From RGIG4790 sp964437615 (GTDB lineage: Bacteria; Bacillota; Clostridia; Christensenellales; UBA1242): a DNA stretch of 12,502 nt. Position numbers and translations under genes: made by a program. The notes beneath the pieces are model-generated. The model ran no database searches and was not told the origin of the DNA. It saw only the letters and a list, made by a program, of their open reading frames with translations. The stretch lies in assembly GCA_964437615.1 (NCBI GenBank), contig CAYTHL010000033.1, forward strand, positions 1 to 12,502. Direction: 5' to 3'. Positions 6,731 through 12,502 of this stretch are shown piece after piece (the stretch's first letter is position 1; each line of letters opens with the position of its first letter).

Positions 6731-8017
6731 CTACTTATGTTTGTCTTCGTCTTCTATGGTTATCATTACGCCTTTTAATTTGTTGTTAATGGCATAAGTG
6801 TAAGATTTTTTGTACAAAAAGTGATAAATTATAAAACTTATTGCAAGCAAAACAATAAGGGTAATTGCCGTTAGCAAAAGCCATAACTGGCTATTTGTAA
6901 AAAATTTGTAAGTGCCGCTGCTAGCCACAACTGACATTTGGCTGACAAAATTTTCGCTGCTAATAAGTGTTGTTATTGCACTTGCCGCCGTAAGCAAGTT
7001 GTTTAGCCAAGTAGTTGCACAGTTTTGTGTAATGTAGTCTATATTGTCGTAGGAAGTGCCGGTTATGTTGTTATCATTTTCGGCATATTCTTGTAGCCCA
7101 GAAAATATGCCCGCCGAATAGTCGCCAGCAAACAAATGCAGCACGTTTACACCTGAGTACAAAAGCGTTGCGGTAGCTCCGCTGTAGCCCGGCGTGGTGT
7201 AGCCAAGGTCATTATCTGCCGTAGCTGCGGCGCCAGCAAGCCCATTTGCAAACAAGGATAACTCGCCAAAAATACTTTTGTAAAAGCTAGACTGCGGGCA
7301 GCCAAACTCGCCAGAATAATAATAAACATAATTGCCAAGAGAAATGTTAGATACATCTATCACAAGCAGCACATTATCTCTATCCGCTATACTTTTAGAA
7401 TAGTAATCTGCCCCAGCGTTATCTTGGCTGCTTGCGCCCAAAAAGACAAATTCTACATCAAAATTGAGGCTATTTGCGGGTAAGTAGTTTGCTAGCGCCA
7501 AAAGTAATGACACGCCTGCGGCGCTATAGTTTACGCCCTCAGTGTAGTCGTCGTCCGCCGTGTACTGCGTTTTTTCGTCCTCATAATAGTACAAATAATT
7601 GTTGTCGTAATTGGTGCAAATTACCACTCTTTTGCTGCTATCTTTGCCGCTAAGATTATATATTACATTTTGCGATTGCTCTTTTTTGCCAGTGTAAATG
7701 TTATAATAGTCAAATTTTTGATAGCCGCTGGTGGTGCTTGCATTGTTTGCCGTCACAAGCCCTGCCGCCGCCAAACTTGTGCTAATATATTGTGCCGCGT
7801 CAACTTCGCCGACGCTGCCAGCAATTCTGTTTACCCGAGTTTTGGTTGTGCTATCATGCTCTACAAATTCGTACAAATAATTAACTATATTAGCAGATAA
7901 TTGTTGTTTATCCGCAACCAGTTCGGCAGCTTGCGTACTTCCGCCGCCAAACACAACGCTTACTGCGCCACAAACTATAACGGCAAGTGCCAAAATAAAA
8001 CTTATTAGTTTTTTCAT
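6731..8017 (-). CDS. Exported M28-peptidase-like protein, probably catalytically dead
   Basis: Signal peptide at 1-31 (hydrophobic stretch ending TQAAE), an M28 aminopeptidase-like fold over about 40-350, and a C-terminal membrane helix (377-401) with a short charged tail, so the domain should be anchored outside the cell. The M28 framework is recognisable but its zinc-binding and catalytic residues are changed. The usual HYD is N136-Y137-D138. The GADDNASGV loop is GVNYSAAGV (161-169). The catalytic and ligand Glu pair in GAEE is S196-S197. The later SDH histidine position appears to be Ala. Only the Asp at D221 is retained. This suggests a non-enzymatic binding or scaffold role. An Asp/Tyr-rich insertion occurs around 142-160. 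The start follows the upstream gene's TAG by one base with GGGGGTG upstream, so translation is probably coupled. Function unknown. Confidence 0.7.
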   Translation of the reverse strand: MKKLISFILALAVIVCGAVSVVFGGGSTQAAELVADKQQLSANIVNYLYEFVEHDSTTKTRVNRIAGSVGEVDAAQYISTSLAAAGLVTANNASTTSGYQKFDYYNIYTGKKEQSQNVIYNLSGKDSSKRVVICTNYDNNYLYYYEDEKTQYTADDDYTEGVNYSAAGVSLLLALANYLPANSLNFDVEFVFLGASSQDNAGADYYSKSIADRDNVLLVIDVSNISLGNYVYYYSGEFGCPQSSFYKSIFGELSLFANGLAGAAATADNDLGYTTPGYSGATATLLYSGVNVLHLFAGDYSAGIFSGLQEYAENDNNITGTSYDNIDYITQNCATTWLNNLLTAASAITTLISSENFVSQMSVVASSGTYKFFTNSQLWLLLTAITLIVLLAISFIIYHFLYKKSYTYAINNKLKGVMITIEDEDKHK

Positions 8018-8018
8018 G

Positions 8019-8576
8019 CTACACCCCCAATGCAGACAAAATTATGCAAATTGCCTGCCAGACAAACCACGGATACAGCATAAGTTTAAAGTACAAGTGT
8101 CTAAACATTATATCTATGTGCTTTTTTAGGGCAAAATAGCTACCAACTATCATTAAAAAGCCCAAAATTAGCGAGATTATAGGCAGCAGCGCGCTAATAT
8201 ATGGCACAAAAAACTGCAAAAAGGTAAACCCAGCGTAGATAAGTGTTTTTATTAAAAAGAAAAATTTGATAGTAGAAATAAAAGTCTGCTCGTCCACCAA
8301 ATAGTAGTACGGCCTAATTGTTAAAATTTTTCTATAAACCCATAGCACTAGCAAAAATATAAGATACTGCAAAATTGCCACCACAAACATAAAAAAGTAT
8401 TGCGGCGTAGCTACGGCAACATACTCATAAAAACTATCTATACTGGTGCAGGAGTAAAGGTTGCTAAGCATAAGCGCCAGTATTATAAAAATTGGCAAAA
8501 GCCTTTCTAAAAAGGTTGGTTGTCTTTTGCTTGTTAGCCGCGTTGGGCTTATTGATATAACTTTAATGTCGTCCAT
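8019..8576 (-). CDS. Uncharacterised multi-pass membrane protein
   Basis: I do not recognise the family. From the ATG at 8576 the protein has 185 residues and about five hydrophobic segments: near the N-terminus (LLPIFIILALMLSNLYSC), then YFFMFVVAILQYLIFLLVLW, FFLIKTLIYAGFTFLQFFV, ALLPIISLILGFLMIVGSYF, and a final LYPWFVWQAICIILSAL. The short N-terminal tail is polar and likely cytoplasmic. A longer reading from a TTG at 8618 adds 14 residues but has no ribosome site. ATG 8576 is preceded by the purine-rich AAAAGAAG, so I prefer it. It sits between holA and the M28-like gene and is one base from the latter, so the two may act together at the membrane. This is inference from position. Confidence 0.7.
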   Translation of the reverse strand: MDDIKVISISPTRLTSKRQPTFLERLLPIFIILALMLSNLYSCTSIDSFYEYVAVATPQYFFMFVVAILQYLIFLLVLWVYRKILTIRPYYYLVDEQTFISTIKFFFLIKTLIYAGFTFLQFFVPYISALLPIISLILGFLMIVGSYFALKKHIDIMFRHLYFKLMLYPWFVWQAICIILSALGV

Positions 8577-8622
8577 ATTCTTCTTTTGATAATGCTCCGA
8601 TAGTATTTTACATAACAATATA

Positions 8623-9591
8623 TTACAAATTTCGCAATCTTAGTATCTCCACAACTGCCAGTTTGCATGCAATATCTTCTTTTTGCTTGCCTTTTTTTAT
8701 GTCTGCGTCCAAATTTGTTAGCATGTCTATAATTTTTTTGAGTTTTTTTGGCGTGTAATTTTTTATCTGACTGCGCATCATTTTTATAGCAAACTCTTTT
8801 ACGCCAAGGGCTGCGGCAAGATCGGCATCAGTGCCGCGCGTTATACTTACAAATAGCGCCCGCCTAAAATTGTTTTGCAGCGCCGAAATTATACTAAAAC
8901 TGCCCTTTCTGCTTAAAACGTCTACCATGTCTAGAGCTTTTTGGGCGTTGCCACTAGCGATAGTTGCCGCAAGTTCATAAATTTGATACTCTTTATCTTG
9001 CACAACAAGCTGTTTAACAATGTCTTCGGTTAGCGGGCAGTTGCCAGCGCAATAACTAACAAGTTTTTCGGTTTCGCTAGCTATGTGCTGCATGCTGTAA
9101 TTGCAGTATACGGCAAGCAAATTTATTGCCCCGCTGCTATATTTAACCCCGTTAGAGTTTAAAATTTGAGTTACATAGTCTGCTATTGCCGGCACATCTA
9201 GTTTGCAGCAGTCCACATGGCAAAGCTTGGCTTTTAGGGTTTTAAAAAAGGTGTCGTCAGTTGGGTTAAAAAATACCAAAATGGTTGACGGCATTGGACT
9301 AGCAAGATATGCCGCTATTGCATCTTTTGCGCCTGGTAGCTTGCTAGTAAACTCCTTTACCACCACAAGCCTAAATTTGTCTGAAAAAGGATAAATATTG
9401 CAGGCTGCAATAATTTCTTCTGCCGTTTTGGTTTCGGGCAGAACAACGCTGTTTATCTCGGGCATGGTTATGCCCGCCGCCTCGGTTATAAGCTCTAAAG
9501 CCTTGTGACACAAAAATCTGTCTTCCCCACTAATTAGGTAAACATTTTGCAATTTATCCATATTCTTTTTAAGCTCTGTAAACTTCACCAT
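8623..9591 (-). CDS. holA: DNA polymerase III subunit delta
   Basis: A clamp-loader subunit that opens the sliding clamp ring during chromosome replication. The 322-residue protein has the family N-terminus (VYLISGEDRFLCHKALELI, 18-36), the FRLVVVKEF strand near 73-81, the middle SETEKLVSYC segment of the lid domain, and the C-terminal helical collar with SIISALQNNFRRAL and LTNLDADIKKGKQKEDIACKLAVVEI. Delta lacks a working Walker A, as seen here. The start codon has no clear Shine-Dalgarno. A later in-frame ATG (residue 11) is possible, but the longer start keeps a typical N-terminus. It follows comEC by 74 bases, matching the conserved comEC-holA order of Bacillota, and is followed within a few tens of bases by the membrane-protein gene. 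Confidence 0.93.
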   Translation of the reverse strand: MVKFTELKKNMDKLQNVYLISGEDRFLCHKALELITEAAGITMPEINSVVLPETKTAEEIIAACNIYPFSDKFRLVVVKEFTSKLPGAKDAIAAYLASPMPSTILVFFNPTDDTFFKTLKAKLCHVDCCKLDVPAIADYVTQILNSNGVKYSSGAINLLAVYCNYSMQHIASETEKLVSYCAGNCPLTEDIVKQLVVQDKEYQIYELAATIASGNAQKALDMVDVLSRKGSFSIISALQNNFRRALFVSITRGTDADLAAALGVKEFAIKMMRSQIKNYTPKKLKKIIDMLTNLDADIKKGKQKEDIACKLAVVEILRLRNL

Positions 9592-9665
9592 ACTAGTTTA
9601 ACAAATTTTACCAAGTTTGTAAACACTTTAGAGTTAATTAACTAAACTAAATTTTGCGGCAAATG

Positions 9666-11231
9666 TTATACAAGCAAAATAATTAGTATTGCTAGGCAAA
9701 GAGCACCGCAAATTAGCTTTTTAGGTAGATTTTTTACAAAGAGATAGTTGCTTGAAAGGTACATTGCAGGCAAACTTAGCCCCAAAACTGCCGAGCCTTG
9801 CCACGGCGCCAGTTGCAAAGTGCTAACCCTAGAAATTATTAACACAAACTTAACCACCGCTTGCATCACAAACTCAAAAATGTATACACTAAAAGACATA
9901 AATGGCAAAATTAGCGACACAATTAGGGTTACAAACAAAAGTTCGTAAGCAATACTTGCTAGCGGAATGCATACAAAGTTAGCGACAAGTGCAAGCAACG
10001 TTATATTTTTAAAGTAGATAATTTGGACGCTTGCAATGCCAAGTTGCACGGCTATCATTACGGCAAGAGTTGCTGCCATTTTAGGTTTTAAAATTTTGCC
10101 GAACAAATTTGTTAGCGGCCGAGAAAGCAAGATTATACTTAGTACGGCAATAAAACTTAGCTTAAACCCAACCGTTGAGCAAGAAAACGGATTAATAATT
10201 AGCACAATTATTAACGCCATAGCTAGAGCGTTAAGGCTATCGTACTTTTTATACCTACACCCGGCATAGAGCATACAAATTGACATTATTGTTGCTCTGG
10301 TAACCGAGATTGTAAATCCACATAGATAGGCATAGAAAACAAGTAGCACGCTAATTAATAAAAACTTAAAAATTCCTTTAATTCTGCAAAGTTTGGCTAG
10401 CCCTAGTAGCAGCGCAAGCAAAAACCCAACATGCAAGCCGCTAACCGCAAGCAAATGAGCAATGCCCGATGTACTAAAACTAGAATAAATGTCATCGTTA
10501 ATGCCAGACTTGTCGCCAAAGAGCATGCCGACGGCAAGCCCAGAGTATTCTTCGTCCATGTTGTTTTCTACAATGCTGGTTATATAATTCTTCACTCGTT
10601 CGCTAAGGGTTAGCTTTATTGTGTCGTCAACCACACTAATATTACTTTCGGTGGCGTAGCCGCTATAACTTATCCCGTTTAGATAACTGTAAAATGTAAG
10701 CCCGTAATCGCCCACATAATATAGGGCCATGGGGCTTACCTTGGCGTAGACATCTACCCGCTTGCCCACCACAAATATTTCGTCGTTGTTGCCATCGCAA
10801 ATTATATTTAAGCTTGTCTTGTAGTTTAACTTGCTACTTATGTCGTCAGATGTAATAGTAACATTATCTAAAACTATTGTGCGATAATTGTTTACTTGCA
10901 GGTCGCCAACTTCGGCAATTCTGCCAGATACAACGGCATATCCGCTGTAAGAAATGTCGTCACGGCTATAAAGCATCTCGTGCATGCAAACGCAGCCAAT
11001 GCCACAAATAATTGCTAAACTAAAAATAGATATGCGGCTAACCACATACCTAAAAGTTTTATTTTTAAAAATAATTATAAACACAATGGCAGCAACAAAC
11101 AAGACAGTAGCACAAACTGCTAGCCAAAGCCTTAGTGCAAAGAAGTTATTATATATAATGGTGTAAATTACGCCGAGCATAACAAGGGCAAACAAAACTA
11201 TGGGACGGCTGTTTAATATCTTCTTTGACAT
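9666..11231 (-). CDS. comEC: ComEC/Rec2-type DNA uptake channel without the C-terminal MBL domain
   Basis: Integral membrane channel that passes single-stranded DNA into the cell during natural transformation. The N-terminal helices (11-30, 33-54, 64-82) precede a soluble OB-like DUF4131 region (about 90-200, YSGYAVVSGRIAEVGD). The Competence domain follows with its hallmark GLAVGMLFGDKSGI (231-244) and SGIAHLLAVSGLHVGF (255-270), then a long multi-helix bundle to the end. Classical ComEC is around 700-800 residues and ends in a metallo-beta-lactamase-like domain. This protein stops at 521 after a last helix, and only 74 bases separate it from holA, so that domain is absent. AAGGA lies about six bases before the ATG. 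csoR lies 37 bases upstream on the same strand. Confidence 0.9.
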   Translation of the reverse strand: MSKKILNSRPIVLFALVMLGVIYTIIYNNFFALRLWLAVCATVLFVAAIVFIIIFKNKTFRYVVSRISIFSLAIICGIGCVCMHEMLYSRDDISYSGYAVVSGRIAEVGDLQVNNYRTIVLDNVTITSDDISSKLNYKTSLNIICDGNNDEIFVVGKRVDVYAKVSPMALYYVGDYGLTFYSYLNGISYSGYATESNISVVDDTIKLTLSERVKNYITSIVENNMDEEYSGLAVGMLFGDKSGINDDIYSSFSTSGIAHLLAVSGLHVGFLLALLLGLAKLCRIKGIFKFLLISVLLVFYAYLCGFTISVTRATIMSICMLYAGCRYKKYDSLNALAMALIIVLIINPFSCSTVGFKLSFIAVLSIILLSRPLTNLFGKILKPKMAATLAVMIAVQLGIASVQIIYFKNITLLALVANFVCIPLASIAYELLFVTLIVSLILPFMSFSVYIFEFVMQAVVKFVLIISRVSTLQLAPWQGSAVLGLSLPAMYLSSNYLFVKNLPKKLICGALCLAILIILLV

Positions 11232-11268
11232 ATTTATCCTTAGTGCCTTAAAAATTACTACAGGTAAA

Positions 11269-11568
11269 TTATATCTTTAAATTGCGTATAATATCAACAA
11301 GTTTTTCGGTTGCTTTTGGATTATTATTAATCAAATCTTCACGCAAAGTAAGCTCTACATACTGTGAAAGTATAAGATATTGTAGCGCCCTTAGTGATGC
11401 TTGCGCCGAACTAATTTGAACTAAAATATCCATGCTGCTTCGGCCGTTGTCTATCATCTTTTTTATGCCGCCAAGCTGACCAATCGCGCGGTTTAACCTA
11501 ACATGATACTTTTTTAGGTCTTCCCCTTGTTCTAACCTTGCTTTTAACAAACTATCTTTTTTTGCCAT
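11269..11568 (-). CDS. csoR: CsoR/RcnR (DUF156) family repressor lacking the metal ligands
   Basis: All-helical DNA-binding repressor of the CsoR/FrmR/RcnR family, which normally releases the operator when it binds copper, nickel, formaldehyde or sulfide-type signals. The family core is clear: YHVRLNRAIGQLGGIKKMIDNGR (21-43) and MDILVQISSAQASLRAL (46-62). In copper-sensing CsoR the ligands are Cys, His and Cys at spacings of 25 and 29. Here the same positions are S45, Y70 and T74, and the protein has no cysteine at all. It should not sense copper in the known way. AGGAG lies six bases before the ATG. Promoter and palindromic operator lie directly upstream. It probably leads the operon with comEC, and a broken copA lies beyond the divergent regulator gene. 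The symbol denotes family, not proven function. Confidence 0.85.
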   Translation of the reverse strand: MAKKDSLLKARLEQGEDLKKYHVRLNRAIGQLGGIKKMIDNGRSSMDILVQISSAQASLRALQYLILSQYVELTLREDLINNNPKATEKLVDIIRNLKI

Positions 11569-11584
11569 AATTCTCTCCTAATGC

Positions 11585-11594
11585 CCCATATGGG
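11585..11594. promoter_or_regulatory. Candidate CsoR-type operator
   Basis: CCCATATGGG is a perfect 10-bp palindrome, read on the minus strand within TACCCATATGGGGCA. G-tract/C-tract dyads with an AT centre are typical of CsoR-family operators. It sits between the predicted transcription start (about 11600) and the AGGAG site of the csoR-like gene, a good position for autorepression. Confidence 0.55.
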
Positions 11595-11606
11595 TAAGTT
11601 ATCTAC

Positions 11607-11635
11607 ATAATAATAGCAAATTAGGCATTTGTCAA
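11607..11635 (-). promoter_or_regulatory. Consensus sigma-A promoter of the csoR-comEC operon
   Basis: On the minus strand TTGACA (complement of 11630-11635) is followed by exactly 17 bases and TATTAT (complement of 11607-11612). It is the best promoter match in the window. The transcript would start near 11600 and run over the palindrome at 11585-11594. Confidence 0.75.
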
Positions 11636-11749
11636 TAGTTTATAAATAAAAAATTTTTTAAAATTGCCACTTTTGCTAGAATTTTTGGGCATTTTTGACA
11701 ATTTGGGATTATCTGTTATCCAAAAGAATAATTGCTAATCCTAATGGCA

Positions 11750-11777
11750 ATAATTTTATGAGGTAACATAAAATTAT
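11750..11777 (+). promoter_or_regulatory. 11-bp inverted repeat covering the start codon of the Cro/C1-type gene
   Basis: ATAATTTTATG (11750-11760) and CATAAAATTAT (11767-11777) are perfectly complementary around a 6-base loop, AGGTAA. The ribosome-binding GAGG (11760-11763) lies in the loop and its edge, and the ATG at 11776 begins in the right arm. It could be an autoregulatory operator or an RNA hairpin limiting translation. A minimal ATG-AGG-TAA frame occurs at 11758-11766, probably by chance. Confidence 0.55.
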
Positions 11778-12045
11778 GCGAAAAATGAAAGATTTTGTCG
11801 TAAAGACAATAAATGATGTTGTTGTAGAGCGACTTTGTGTGCTTATGGGCAAAAAAGATTTAACCCAATACAAGCTTGCACAACTTAGCGGACTGCCCTT
11901 TGCCACAGTAAAAAGCATTATGCAGCGCAGGACTAAGGGAATTAGCCTTAAAACTATTATATTGCTATCTAGCGGGCTGGGCATGACGCCAAGCGAATTT
12001 CTAAACGACGATAGTTTTTTGGCCGAAAACCTAGACCTAGACTAG
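11776..12045 (+). CDS. Small Cro/C1-type (XRE) helix-turn-helix regulator
   Basis: An 89-residue protein that is almost entirely one helix-turn-helix domain. The sequence LTQYKLAQLSGLPFATVKSIM (29-49) gives the first helices and turn, followed by GISLKTIILLSSGLGMTPSEFLND, the usual last helices of the family. It should bind DNA as a dimer. There is no sensor domain, and the C-terminal tail is short and acidic. The start at 11776 has GAGG 11 bases upstream and lies inside an inverted repeat. TTGACA at 11695-11700 may be its -35, but the -10 is poor. It is divergent from csoR and its stop overlaps, tail to tail, the end of the broken copA, so it sits where the rest of copA would be expected. 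Confidence 0.85.
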   Translation: MRKMKDFVVKTINDVVVERLCVLMGKKDLTQYKLAQLSGLPFATVKSIMQRRTKGISLKTIILLSSGLGMTPSEFLNDDSFLAENLDLD

Positions 12046-12502
12046 CTTGCCACCCCTAGTGTAACCAAAGTGTCCATATTGGGTGCGCCCTTAAAAAGCG
12101 ACTTTATGCCAACGGCAAATATGTCAGTGCCGTATACTAAAAATGGGCTAGTGAAGCACAGCAGAACTATTGCATAGACGCGTGGCGCACTGTGCATACT
12201 CAAAAATTGCGGCAGAGGCAGGCCTATCATAGCGCCCATGCTTAAATACAGCAAAATTACGGCCAGCACGGCAAAAACTATTACATTTATCTTTTTGGCT
12301 CGGCTCAATTTTTGCTCGGCGTCAAACTTGTACAGCCCCGTGCTTTTGTAGCCCGTGGCAGATATAAATTTTTCTATGGTTTTTTGTCTAGCTTGCTTTC
12401 GTCGTACTCTACCATGGCGCTGTTTAAAATAAGGTTTATGCTGACGCTAGCTATGCCATCTTGCTTAGACAAATGCCGCTCTATTGCGCTAGAACATGCG
12501 CT
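12042..12502 (-). pseudogene. copA: Broken N-terminal fragment of a copper P-type ATPase
   Basis: The minus strand enters the window inside a heavy-metal-associated domain (SACSSAIERHL, the second Cys of a CxxC motif), continues VSINLILNSAMVEYDESKLDKK, and hits a TAG after a run of six A residues (complement of 12380-12385). One more A, or a -1 shift, restores the frame: IEKFISATGYKS, then two membrane helices with LSMGAMIGLPLPQFLS, and APNMDTLVTLGVAS, matching P1B-type copper ATPases. A TAG follows directly at 12042-12044, so the phosphorylation (DKTGT), ATP-binding and CPC membrane regions are missing. The N-terminal start is outside the window. The loss of everything after the second helix makes a working pump impossible from this locus. 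The frameshift itself could be a homopolymer sequencing error. Confidence 0.8.

Noticed and set aside
9595..9621. TTTACA-N17-TAAACT promoter-like match before holA on the minus strand
   Set aside because: The -10 element would lie only three bases from the start codon and the transcript would begin inside the gene. holA is more simply read from the comEC transcript.
9632..9643. Perfect 12-bp palindrome AGTTAATTAACT between comEC and holA
   Set aside because: Entirely AT-dominated and short, with no T tract and no link to a regulator. Such palindromes are expected by chance in DNA this AT-rich.
11709..11984. 91-aa minus-strand frame opposite the Cro/C1-type gene, considered as a remnant of the missing copA C-terminus
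   Set aside because: The translation shows none of the CopA C-terminal motifs, and it is the antisense of a recognisable HTH gene.

Overview
The window looks like the chromosome of a low-GC Bacillota, most likely an uncultured clostridial lineage. The evidence is AT-rich DNA, Gram-positive-style Shine-Dalgarno sites, a VirD4-type coupling protein of the Firmicutes kind, and the rpsT / holA / comEC neighbourhood typical of Bacillota. The standard code (table 11) fits: the complete frames read through with TGG for Trp. No gene here ends in TGA (nine TAA and four TAG by hand count, counting the copA remnant).

Layout. 1-594 is non-coding and repeat-rich: two inverted, relatively GC-rich repeat copies (7-59 and 126-162), a dyad (292-344), a 59-bp tandem repeat (341-487) and a strong two-way terminator (534-568). 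595-5444 is a small transfer/secretion island. Two short two-helix pilin-like genes on the minus strand are divergent from a virD4/traG coupling-protein gene with a structured leader, which is followed by a gene for a signal-peptide- and C-terminal-helix-bearing surface protein. No relaxase, VirB4 ATPase or VirB6/VirB8 gene is visible in the window. 5518-6632 holds murI (glutamate racemase) and rpsT (ribosomal protein S20) on the plus strand, closed by a terminator.

11568-6731 (minus strand) is a probable operon in the order csoR-like, comEC, holA, a polytopic membrane protein, and an exported M28-peptidase-like protein. csoR has a consensus promoter and a palindrome at the expected operator position. 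Three of these gene products are atypical: the CsoR-like regulator lacks all three metal-ligand residues, ComEC lacks the C-terminal metallo-beta-lactamase domain, and the M28-like protein has lost nearly all zinc-binding and catalytic residues. 11776-12045 is a small Cro/C1-type regulator whose start codon lies in a perfect 11-bp inverted repeat. 12042-12502 is the broken N-terminal end of a copper P-type ATPase (copA), frameshifted in a homopolymer and cut off after the second membrane helix.

Reading: the left half looks like an acquired or domesticated conjugation-related module next to conserved housekeeping genes. The right end looks like an eroded copper-homeostasis locus in which the regulator survives but its presumed ATPase partner is destroyed. 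Functional statements rest on motif recognition by eye; no database search was possible.
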